This document shows, one piece after another, positions 7,065-14,591 of a stretch of 64,000 nucleotides of DNA (position 1 is its first letter; the number at the start of each line of letters is the position of its first letter). Below the pieces are notes generated by a model. It had not been told where the DNA came from, did not search any database, and worked only from the letters and a program-made list of their open reading frames with translations. The position numbers were made by a program, and so were the translations under genes. The DNA lies in assembly GCA_027489965.1 (NCBI GenBank), contig JAIXZA010000009.1:1-64000 (forward strand), written 5' to 3'. The stretch comes from Verrucomicrobiaceae bacterium. GTDB lineage: Bacteria > Verrucomicrobiota > Verrucomicrobiia > Verrucomicrobiales > Verrucomicrobiaceae.

Positions 7065-8705
7065 ATGATCAAAGGCTGGCGCACAACTCTGCATTACTGG
7101 TCCAGGCGAGGAGATTTCCTGAAAAAGGCCGCCTGCATCATGGTTCTCACCAGCTTTGCACTTTCGTGGTTGATCATAGCCCTCATGCCGAAGGAACCAG
7201 CTTCCATCACGATGGATCCTTTGGAACAAAAGATCCGGCAGGACTGGCAGGAGCTGAGAAATGCCCAGTTAAGTCAGCCTAGAGTTCTTTCCAAGTGGTT
7301 GCGCCTCTTGTTACCAAACCTCCATGACATCGCCGAGGCCCTGGCCGTCACCGCGACCACGCTGCCTGAATATGAAAAAAGTGGGGATCTACTGACCTAT
7401 GCCGTCAGGCCGCTGATCACTCAGCACGCGACCTCAGCCGAGTCAAAAAAGCTACTGGAAGACTACATCACCGCCTATCTCGGAGACAAAACTGCCCCAG
7501 CCCTGCAAGCCACTCAAAACCTGCAAGAAAAAGCCCAGCAGCCATCTCCGCCTGCCTTGGCCAATGAACTCTATGCAAGCCTACTCTTACGTGAGAAAGA
7601 TGAAGTGGGCGCCATGGCCGCTTTCATGCGTGAAGGCACTCAGTTTCAAGAGGCCCAACAAGCACGTGAAAAGGCCTGCACTTTGGCCTTAAAGCTGAAG
7701 GACAATACGACCCTGAAAGTTATGGTCAAGTCGGGTTGGCCCGCAGAGCTACCAGGCTATCTCGAACACCGTATCGGTGCACAAACTCGCGATCTGGCCA
7801 TGGAATGGCGCGGACTGCTCAGAGATCGACTCGACACGCTGCGCTATCATGAACTGGCACTCGCGCTGCTATCGGCCCTGCTTTGGTACTTCATTCTAGT
7901 GCAGCACATCCCCGCCAATCACTGGCGCTGGCTTTATCCCGTACTGCCTCTCCTCGCAGGCATCGCCAGTATCTGGCCGACGATATCCCTGGTGATCTGG
8001 CAAAAGAACTTCATGGGCATCACCGATGATGTCCCCTTCCCCTATGATGTATGGCATCTCATCATCGGTGTAGGTCTACGAGAAGAAGTCTGCAAGTTGG
8101 CACTGGCGGCACTCTTCATGCCTTGGCTAGTTTGGAAGAGATTGCCTGGAATAGCCCTCATGACAGGTGCCTTTGTCGGCCTCGGTTTTGCACTGGAGGA
8201 AAATCTAAGTTATTACGAGAAAGCCGAGGCCGGAGGTGGTATTGCCCTGGTGCGTTTTCTCACCGCAAATTTCATGCATGTCGCCATGACTGGACTGACT
8301 ACCCACGCGCTGTATGACATGTTGAGGTCACGCTTTCATCGGGCAGAACAATTCCTCACCACGTTCTTTTCCATAGTGGTGGCACACGCCGTATATGATT
8401 ACGACTTTGATCTGCCAGGGATGCAGGAGTTTGCAGGTTACGTCCCAATCATCATTCTGGGCTTCATGGCCTGGCGTTTTTGGGATCAGGTAGAAATCGA
8501 GATGCCACACTCACGCCAGCTTATTTCTCCAAGTGCCGTCTTCTTGCTCGGCACTGCCTTGATCATCTCCTGCAGTTTCCTCCTCATAACCTACACGCCA
8601 GCCAGCCATGAGGCTTTGATCAAGTCAGCCATGTCTTGTGTCTCAGTTCTGACGGTGACGATTATTTATTGGAAACGTTTTGAAAATCATCTGACACGCA
8701 GATGA
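7065..8705 (+). CDS. PrsW-family intramembrane metalloprotease with long N-terminal region
   Basis: 546 residues from ATG 7065. One N-terminal membrane helix (about 22-42) is followed by about 215 mostly helical, charged residues, then a polytopic core of about eight membrane helices. The core carries the PrsW/CAAX-like pattern: EEVCK (Glu340, Glu341), ALEEN (Glu378, Glu379), HVAMTG (His405) and VVAHAVYDY (His441). These are the metal-binding and catalytic residues expected for this peptidase family. Bacillus PrsW cleaves an anti-sigma factor in the membrane, but no anti-sigma factor is visible here, so the substrate is unknown. The N-terminal extension is much longer than in the roughly 220-residue Bacillus protein and may recruit partners. 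It is placed between the small membrane protein and rppH. Confidence 0.88.
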   Translation: MIKGWRTTLHYWSRRGDFLKKAACIMVLTSFALSWLIIALMPKEPASITMDPLEQKIRQDWQELRNAQLSQPRVLSKWLRLLLPNLHDIAEALAVTATTLPEYEKSGDLLTYAVRPLITQHATSAESKKLLEDYITAYLGDKTAPALQATQNLQEKAQQPSPPALANELYASLLLREKDEVGAMAAFMREGTQFQEAQQAREKACTLALKLKDNTTLKVMVKSGWPAELPGYLEHRIGAQTRDLAMEWRGLLRDRLDTLRYHELALALLSALLWYFILVQHIPANHWRWLYPVLPLLAGIASIWPTISLVIWQKNFMGITDDVPFPYDVWHLIIGVGLREEVCKLALAALFMPWLVWKRLPGIALMTGAFVGLGFALEENLSYYEKAEAGGGIALVRFLTANFMHVAMTGLTTHALYDMLRSRFHRAEQFLTTFFSIVVAHAVYDYDFDLPGMQEFAGYVPIIILGFMAWRFWDQVEIEMPHSRQLISPSAVFLLGTALIISCSFLLITYTPASHEALIKSAMSCVSVLTVTIIYWKRFENHLTRR

Positions 8706-8771
8706 TACTTTGCCTCTTGGGTGATCCTCAGGATGACAAATCGCTCAGCCGGAGTACGATCATGGCCATTC

Positions 8772-9260
8772 ATGGATCTCCCACCTGTCGCGCCCATCCT
8801 CTATCGTCCCAATGTCGCCGCCATTTTGATGGATGCCGAAGATCGTCTCTTTGTGGCTGAACGGATCAATATCAAAGGAGCCTGGCAGTTCCCCCAAGGC
8901 GGGATCGATGAAGGTGAAGACGCTGAAACGGCGCTCTTTCGTGAACTGGCAGAAGAGATCGGTGTGACACGGGAAAAGGTGGAAATCATCAGCCAACGCG
9001 GCGGCTACCAATACGCATTTCCAAAACACCGCCTGAAATACGGTATCTATGGGGGCCAGGAGCAGACCTATTTTTTGTGTCGCTTTTTAGGCACGGATTC
9101 AGACATCAATCTAGCCGCCACGCATCAGGAGTTTGCCAGCTGGAGCTGGATCAAGCCTGCGGATTTTAAGATAAGCTGGGTGCCGCGCTTCAAGCGGGCC
9201 GTGTATCGTCAGGTCTTCCTGGATTTTTTCCAGACCGAGCTTGAGATGCCACGTAACTAA
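8772..9260 (+). CDS. rppH: Nudix hydrolase, RNA pyrophosphohydrolase type
   Basis: 162 residues from ATG 8772; an earlier in-frame ATG-like start at 8721 adds residues not typical of the family. The full Nudix box begins at Gly43 (GGIDEGEDAETALFRELAEE), with all the metal-binding glutamates. YRPNVAAILMD, WQFPQGG and the C-terminal FKRAVYRQV are typical of RppH and diadenosine-polyphosphate hydrolases. It removes pyrophosphate from 5'-triphosphate mRNA ends (which starts RNA decay) or cleaves Ap4A. It sits in the GNAT-deoC cluster, 66 bases after the protease gene. Confidence 0.88.
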   Translation: MDLPPVAPILYRPNVAAILMDAEDRLFVAERINIKGAWQFPQGGIDEGEDAETALFRELAEEIGVTREKVEIISQRGGYQYAFPKHRLKYGIYGGQEQTYFLCRFLGTDSDINLAATHQEFASWSWIKPADFKISWVPRFKRAVYRQVFLDFFQTELEMPRN

Positions 9261-9289
9261 AGCGCCGACGCCTGATTAAATTGCGGCTC

Positions 9290-11176
9290 ATGAAACCCTC
9301 ACGCGATGACTCCAAAGCGCCGGCGAAAAAGCCCGCCCGCTGGATCTCGCCCTGGAGCTTTGATGACGAGTGGGAGCGTGAATACGCCAAGTCCTCTCAC
9401 GCGATCAAGTCTTCATCAGAAGATCAAACAATCGAAGTCACGAAACTAGAAGCTGAACCGATTCAAGACACCAAACCGGTCAGCGTCTTTGCCAAGTCCT
9501 CTGAGCCGCCCAGCAAAACCATATCCGAGAGCCGCTCAAAATCCTTTGAAGAATTTGGCTCCTTTGCGGTAATTCAAGAGCCTGAGCCACCGCCTGCTGC
9601 ACCGGCTGAACCGGTTAAAAAAGCAGATCTGGATCTCTCACGCTTCCGCACACCTGATCTCAAAGAGCCTGAAGCAGCTGTAGCACCAAGACTCAGCCTG
9701 CCACCAAAACCGCAAGTGCCCACTGAGCCAGCGAAAGCAGCCATCAACGAGCCTTTAGCAGCACCCATACCCGCCAAGCCATCACCTCAGACAAAAGCAG
9801 AACCTGTCGAGACCAGTCTACCGACACTGACTCCTCAGCGCCGCCCGGCAGCAGTTCCGACGAGTACGATGAGAAGGCCAGAGCTCAAGTCATCTTGGGG
9901 CAGCACCATCATCCTCTGCCTAGGCATGTTAGGTTTTGTCATGTTAGCGTGGATCTATCTCACCGATGTCAAACTCGGCTCTGATGAAGATTTGCGCCTG
10001 CAAATCCCCGTTGATCAAACACCCAAAATTGCGGCGCCCGAGCGGCTGCTGACATTTCTGAATGCGGTCATGAAAATCGAAACCATGGACCAGGCCCGCC
10101 AGCCCGTGTGGAATTGGGATCCAGTGATACTCGATAGCTTCGTTAAAGCCAACAGCTCCAATAACGTCTTTGATAATCTGCTGGATCTTCTCGAGGACTT
10201 TGACTGGCATCCCCATCACGCAGCCTGGCATAGCGAAGATCTGGGAGAACATGCATCCTGGCCACATGTTCGTATTTTGCTCCAGGCACGTTCCATCTAT
10301 CTCCTCCGCCACGGAGATGAAGCTGCCGCCTTTGCCGCAGCCATCGACATCGCCGAGATGAGCCGCCGGATGCAGGAGCTTTGGGCCTGGCCCAGTTACA
10401 TGCAGCGCTCTCAAGAAATGCACATGGCCGCCGTCCAGACCATGGCCGAGCTACTCCAGAAGACTCTGCTCAATAGCGCTGCCCTGAAAACCTATCAGGA
10501 CGAGTTCATGCAATGTGAGCCTTCAGACTCGATTCTTCAGGATGCTTTTAGAGGCTTCTACATTCATGAGAAATCACTCATGTTCGGCGAAAAAGCAGGT
10601 GTCCCCCTAGACACCCTTCCTCGTGGCATCACTCAGGAAAGACCCGCACGCCTCTTTTTCAAAAAGAACGAAACACTCAGTCTCTTTGCCGACGTCTTCC
10701 GACAACTGCGCAATGAGATTGTTATGCCACCCTTTTCCGTCTTTGGGCCTACCGCGCAGAGTGCCGCCTACAGTGGCCGCAATCGCTCGTTTTCCTTTCT
10801 GCCAAATGGTGCTGGCCAAGCCTACTTCGCCGATAGAATCGACACCTATATCGACATCCCCACGCGCCACACCTTAGCCAAGGCTCGGCATCATTTGGTC
10901 GTCGCCCTATTTGCGACTCGACGTTTCATTGCAGATCAGCAGAGACTGCCTACCGGCCTGAGTGAGCTCAAGCCCAGCTACCTCATGGAAGTGCCCTCTG
11001 ATGTGTTTTCCGGAGAACACCTCTGCTATGATGCGATCAAAGGCCTCATCTTTTCAGTCGGCAATGACTTCCGAGATGAGGGCGGCAAAGTCACTCAACC
11101 TCCTCTGCTAGACCCCGCCGAACCCACCGTAGAAATCGGCATCAAAGTCGCCGCCCCAGTTCCCGCAAAACAATAG
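9290..11176 (+). CDS. Membrane-anchored protein of unknown function
   Basis: 628 residues from ATG 9290, the second possible start after a TTG at 9281. Layout: a basic, Pro/Ala/Glu-rich N-terminal tail of about 200 residues that looks disordered, one membrane helix (SSWGSTIILCLGMLGFVML region), then about 400 residues outside the cytoplasm. The exported part is mainly helical with aromatic residues (WNWDPVILDSF, HHAAWHSEDLGEHASWPH). No domain recognised. The topology resembles a one-pass scaffold or envelope sensor, but that is only a description. It lies between rppH and deoC with gaps of 29 and 10 bases, so it is probably co-transcribed. Confidence 0.75.
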   Translation: MKPSRDDSKAPAKKPARWISPWSFDDEWEREYAKSSHAIKSSSEDQTIEVTKLEAEPIQDTKPVSVFAKSSEPPSKTISESRSKSFEEFGSFAVIQEPEPPPAAPAEPVKKADLDLSRFRTPDLKEPEAAVAPRLSLPPKPQVPTEPAKAAINEPLAAPIPAKPSPQTKAEPVETSLPTLTPQRRPAAVPTSTMRRPELKSSWGSTIILCLGMLGFVMLAWIYLTDVKLGSDEDLRLQIPVDQTPKIAAPERLLTFLNAVMKIETMDQARQPVWNWDPVILDSFVKANSSNNVFDNLLDLLEDFDWHPHHAAWHSEDLGEHASWPHVRILLQARSIYLLRHGDEAAAFAAAIDIAEMSRRMQELWAWPSYMQRSQEMHMAAVQTMAELLQKTLLNSAALKTYQDEFMQCEPSDSILQDAFRGFYIHEKSLMFGEKAGVPLDTLPRGITQERPARLFFKKNETLSLFADVFRQLRNEIVMPPFSVFGPTAQSAAYSGRNRSFSFLPNGAGQAYFADRIDTYIDIPTRHTLAKARHHLVVALFATRRFIADQQRLPTGLSELKPSYLMEVPSDVFSGEHLCYDAIKGLIFSVGNDFRDEGGKVTQPPLLDPAEPTVEIGIKVAAPVPAKQ

Positions 11177-11186
11177 CCGACCTTTC

Positions 11187-11948
11187 ATGAAATACAGCTA
11201 CACCGAGCTCGCCAAAATGATCGACCATGCACTTCTGCATCCGACCATGACGGATGCTGAAGCCGTCGCTGGCTGCGAGATGGCCGTGAACTATGGGATC
11301 GCCACCGTCTGTGTGAAACCCTACTGGGTGCCGCGTGCTGCCGAGATTTTAAAAGGCCAGGACGTCATCGTCAGCTGTGTGGTCGGCTTCCCTGCGGGCA
11401 ATAGCGCCACCGAAGTCAAACGCTATGAAACCGAGATCGCCTGCCTAGCCGGAGCACGTGAAATCGACATGGTTATCAACGTCGCCAAAGCCCTGGAAGG
11501 CGATTGGGACTATATCGAAAATGAAATCCGCGTCATTGCAGAGCAGGCCCACAAGCAAGAGGCCAAACTCAAAGTCATCTTTGAAAATGACTATCTGCCC
11601 AACGACAACATCAAGATCAAGCTTTGTGAAATCAGTGCTAGAGCAGGGGCCGATTGGGTAAAGACCTCGACTGGCTTTGGCCTCGTCAAACAGTCAGATG
11701 GTCAAATGCTAACCAAAGGTGCGACTGAGCACGATCTACGACTCATGCGTCAACACAGCCCAGCCCAAATGCAGGTGAAGGCGAGCGGTGGTATCCGTGA
11801 TCTAGACGGACTCATCCTCGTTCGCGACCTTGGTTGCACACGCCTCGGCACCAGCGCTACAAAAGCGATTTTAGATGAATACAAGCGGCGCGCGGCCAAT
11901 GGCGAAATCTCAAGCTCCAGCGCCCACATTGGTGCAGGCGGCTATTGA
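11187..11948 (+). CDS. deoC: Deoxyribose-phosphate aldolase
   Basis: 253 residues. Cleaves 2-deoxy-D-ribose 5-phosphate to glyceraldehyde 3-phosphate and acetaldehyde in deoxynucleoside salvage. A class I aldolase: the Schiff-base lysine is Lys159 in VKTSTGFG, the second active-site lysine is in QVKASGGIRD, and the N-terminus MIDHALLHPTMT is typical. Other deo genes are absent nearby. It ends the plus-strand cluster and its TGA is immediately adjacent to the TAA of the convergent flavoprotein gene, with no base between them. Confidence 0.95.
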   Translation: MKYSYTELAKMIDHALLHPTMTDAEAVAGCEMAVNYGIATVCVKPYWVPRAAEILKGQDVIVSCVVGFPAGNSATEVKRYETEIACLAGAREIDMVINVAKALEGDWDYIENEIRVIAEQAHKQEAKLKVIFENDYLPNDNIKIKLCEISARAGADWVKTSTGFGLVKQSDGQMLTKGATEHDLRLMRQHSPAQMQVKASGGIRDLDGLILVRDLGCTRLGTSATKAILDEYKRRAANGEISSSSAHIGAGGY

Positions 11949-13289
11949 TTAGGCAGCTTTTGAACGTGGCTCATCACGATGCACCTGACGCACTGCAAAG
12001 CTCTCGGCAGGCGGCACATCCCACACAAGGTAACGTGAAAGCATGCGCATCAGAGAACGGCTGTAGCCAGAGCGAGTCCAACCTCCCGATGCCATGCTGG
12101 CAATGTGGGCAGTCGAATGACGCTCCATCCGGCTCGCTAAATTGAAAGGGGAGGGCTTCATCGCCAAATTTTTTCCAGCCAGATGAATGCGGAAGATCCG
12201 CCCATCATAGAAATACTTCACCAACTCCTGCCAAGCATGATGCCACTCAACAATGCGTCGATCATAGCGAACCAGCGCACGTTCCAGCGACTCCGGTTTC
12301 TTTAAGATCTCCACCCCCTGAGAAAACACGCAATCAGCCAGCTGACGCGCGCCTTCCAGCGACATGAAAAGTCCAGGAGACAGCATCGGATCCACAAAAC
12401 CAAACGCATCTCCTAGCAGCACCCAGCCAGGACCGTGGCCACGATCGGAGAGCAGCTGATAATTGGTGTAAGTCATCACCGGCGTCACCCGCCGTGCACG
12501 CATGGCTTTCTCTGCCAACAAAGGTTCCTGGCGGATGGCATTTTCCAGCCGCTCCTCAGCCGTGGCTCCCAGAGTTTTGGCATGTTCTTTAGAAACAACC
12601 ACACCAACGGACAGGCGACCTGGCAAGGGGATACGCCAGCTCCAGCCTGCACGCAGCACCGAGATGATGACCTGCCCATCCTCCACGTCATCATGGTCAA
12701 AGTCCTCAAAATGCGCAAAGTAGGCCACGTCATCGCGGTCTCCCTTTTTGGCAGGGATGTCCATCAACCGAGAAAAAGTTCGCGCTCGACCCGAGGCATC
12801 CACCAGCAGTGGTTCAGCCTCAGCGCTGAGCCCTGCCACCTCTCGACTGCGCTCACTAAGCCGAATGGAGGGCTGACCGTCTTTGATGCAAGGCTCCAAT
12901 TCTGCGCGCGCATGCACAAATTTCGCCCCCAACTCTTCAGCACGCACCCTAAGTAGATTATCCAGCTCAGGCCGTGGTGAATTATAAGAGTAGGGAGGCA
13001 GATGGCTTTCCACATTCTTGAAAGTGAAATGCAGACGCGGGCCACCATCCGTCACAAAAAAAGATGCTCCCGGCTTCCGCGTGGACATCTGCGCCACACG
13101 ATCCTCCACCCCCAGTTGGCGGAATACCGGAACCACGCCGGGAATCAATGACTCACCAACTAACAATCCCGGACGCTTATCATCATCGAAAACCAAACAA
13201 TCAATCCCACGCTGCGCCAACAAACCAGCTAGCGTGCAGCCTGCTGGACCTGCGCCGACGATGACCACTGGAGGTGAAGTTTGGGACAT
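11949..13289 (-). CDS. FAD-dependent halogenase-like oxidoreductase
   Basis: 446 residues. N-terminal FAD-binding VVIVGAGPAG (Gly12-Gly17), then LVGESLIPG, and a C-terminal GDAFGFVDPMLSPG that contacts the flavin. Two features point to the flavin-dependent halogenase branch rather than ordinary hydroxylases: GWSWRIP (residues 215-221), which matches the GWxWxIP halogenase motif, and a lysine in STRKPGASF (Lys72), in the position of the catalytic Lys of PrnA. Related flavoproteins in Bacteroidota and Verrucomicrobiota lipid or polyene pathways can share these residues without halogenating, so the reaction remains open. No biosynthetic cluster or flavin reductase is next to it. Confidence 0.75.
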   Translation of the reverse strand: MSQTSPPVVIVGAGPAGCTLAGLLAQRGIDCLVFDDDKRPGLLVGESLIPGVVPVFRQLGVEDRVAQMSTRKPGASFFVTDGGPRLHFTFKNVESHLPPYSYNSPRPELDNLLRVRAEELGAKFVHARAELEPCIKDGQPSIRLSERSREVAGLSAEAEPLLVDASGRARTFSRLMDIPAKKGDRDDVAYFAHFEDFDHDDVEDGQVIISVLRAGWSWRIPLPGRLSVGVVVSKEHAKTLGATAEERLENAIRQEPLLAEKAMRARRVTPVMTYTNYQLLSDRGHGPGWVLLGDAFGFVDPMLSPGLFMSLEGARQLADCVFSQGVEILKKPESLERALVRYDRRIVEWHHAWQELVKYFYDGRIFRIHLAGKNLAMKPSPFNLASRMERHSTAHIASMASGGWTRSGYSRSLMRMLSRYLVWDVPPAESFAVRQVHRDEPRSKAA

Positions 13290-13362
13290 GCTGAAAGGAT
13301 GAAAGCCTATGGTAGCCCTTATCAGCCGCTTTTAAACGTCAATTTCACGCTACCGACCCCAA

Positions 13363-14463
13363 TCATACGCGCTCCAGTTTAATCGGGTATGTCTGAAAGG
13401 CATTCCATTGGCAAACAATCAGATCTCCATTTTCCAAAACGCAGACATCGTGACCGTGATCAAAGACGCGCTCAGCCTGCATCAGTGGCTGTAATTGGCC
13501 ATTTTCATAGACCGGCTCGGTTCCCCCTGGGGCACTGATGACTTTGTTTTCAGCACTTAGTACCACTGTGAAACCACTAGGATTTTGCGGCAGCTTATTG
13601 ATCTCTGGCGTGCTGGACCAGCAGACGCCTGCATAAAGCTCCTGCCCCGAAATCACCGGACGACAGATCATCGCTCCAGGCACCTCAATCGTCTCTAGGT
13701 ATTTTCCCTCCAAGGTGAAACGCCGGAAACACTTGTCGGCTCGTGACGTCGCGATCACCGTCGCCTTATCCGCGCCCTGCCGAGTATCAATGGCGATACC
13801 ATGAGCATTGTTCAGTCTCTCACCTTCTGGCACTCCTTCTTTGCCTCCAAAGCGGCTGAGGAACTTGCCATTCCGATCATATCTCAGCACATAATTTGAG
13901 CCATAGCCATCCACCACATAAATGTCCCCGTTCGGTGCCACAGCCACCTCCGTAGGATTAAAATTCATCGTGGATTCATAGGCTCCAACCAGCATTGGAT
14001 GGCTCAGACTAAAGATCTCCTTTCCCTTCAGGTCCATCTTCGTCACACGTCCCGTTTGCCGGTAAGAAGCACCACCGCTTTTCCACAAGCCACTATCCGT
14101 GAGAAACAGAAACTCCTCTCCATTCTCCACACTCAGCGTCAGGCCATGCCCGCCAGGCCAAGCACTGCCCCAAGACTCTAAAATAGTGCCATCCGGCTTA
14201 AAAACCAGCATCTGATTGTCCCAATGATCGCCCACCATGAACAGTCGTCCATCCTTCACCTGGACCATCTCATGACAATTCAGGATCGGATGAAATCTCC
14301 CCTGCCCCGTCGCCACCCACTCCTTATTCACGCGGTAACGGTGGGTACCATGGCCAATAACCGTATCCTTTTTCGGATCAGGCGCAGCCCGCAGGCTTTG
14401 AGTCCAAGTAGCAGCCACAGCCGTGCTGAGACCTGAAAGAAAATGACGACGAGTTTGGGACAT
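13363..14463 (-). CDS. Tat-exported NHL-repeat beta-propeller protein
   Basis: 366 residues. Begins MSQTRRHFLSGLSTAVAA, a twin-arginine signal, so it is exported folded. The rest shows propeller blades of the NHL type (VTKMDLKGKEIFSL, VAVAPNGDIYVVDGYGSNYVLRYD, GIAIDTRQGADKATVIATS, DVCVLENGDLIVCQW). Such six-bladed propellers occur as lyases and as binding proteins; no catalytic residues can be assigned here. It is divergent from uvrA, with 128 bases between the starts, and in the same direction as the halogenase-like gene. Function unknown. Confidence 0.8.
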   Translation of the reverse strand: MSQTRRHFLSGLSTAVAATWTQSLRAAPDPKKDTVIGHGTHRYRVNKEWVATGQGRFHPILNCHEMVQVKDGRLFMVGDHWDNQMLVFKPDGTILESWGSAWPGGHGLTLSVENGEEFLFLTDSGLWKSGGASYRQTGRVTKMDLKGKEIFSLSHPMLVGAYESTMNFNPTEVAVAPNGDIYVVDGYGSNYVLRYDRNGKFLSRFGGKEGVPEGERLNNAHGIAIDTRQGADKATVIATSRADKCFRRFTLEGKYLETIEVPGAMICRPVISGQELYAGVCWSSTPEINKLPQNPSGFTVVLSAENKVISAPGGTEPVYENGQLQPLMQAERVFDHGHDVCVLENGDLIVCQWNAFQTYPIKLERV

Positions 14464-14591
14464 ACTTCAGAGCATGCGAAGAATCGGCGAAACAGACAAG
14501 ATCAAAGAGCTGTCATATCCTGCTGTCCCGCCCGGCAATATCCGAAAGCATTCCTACTTGCGTGAGCATTTGATCAGCGGTTCATCAGGTC

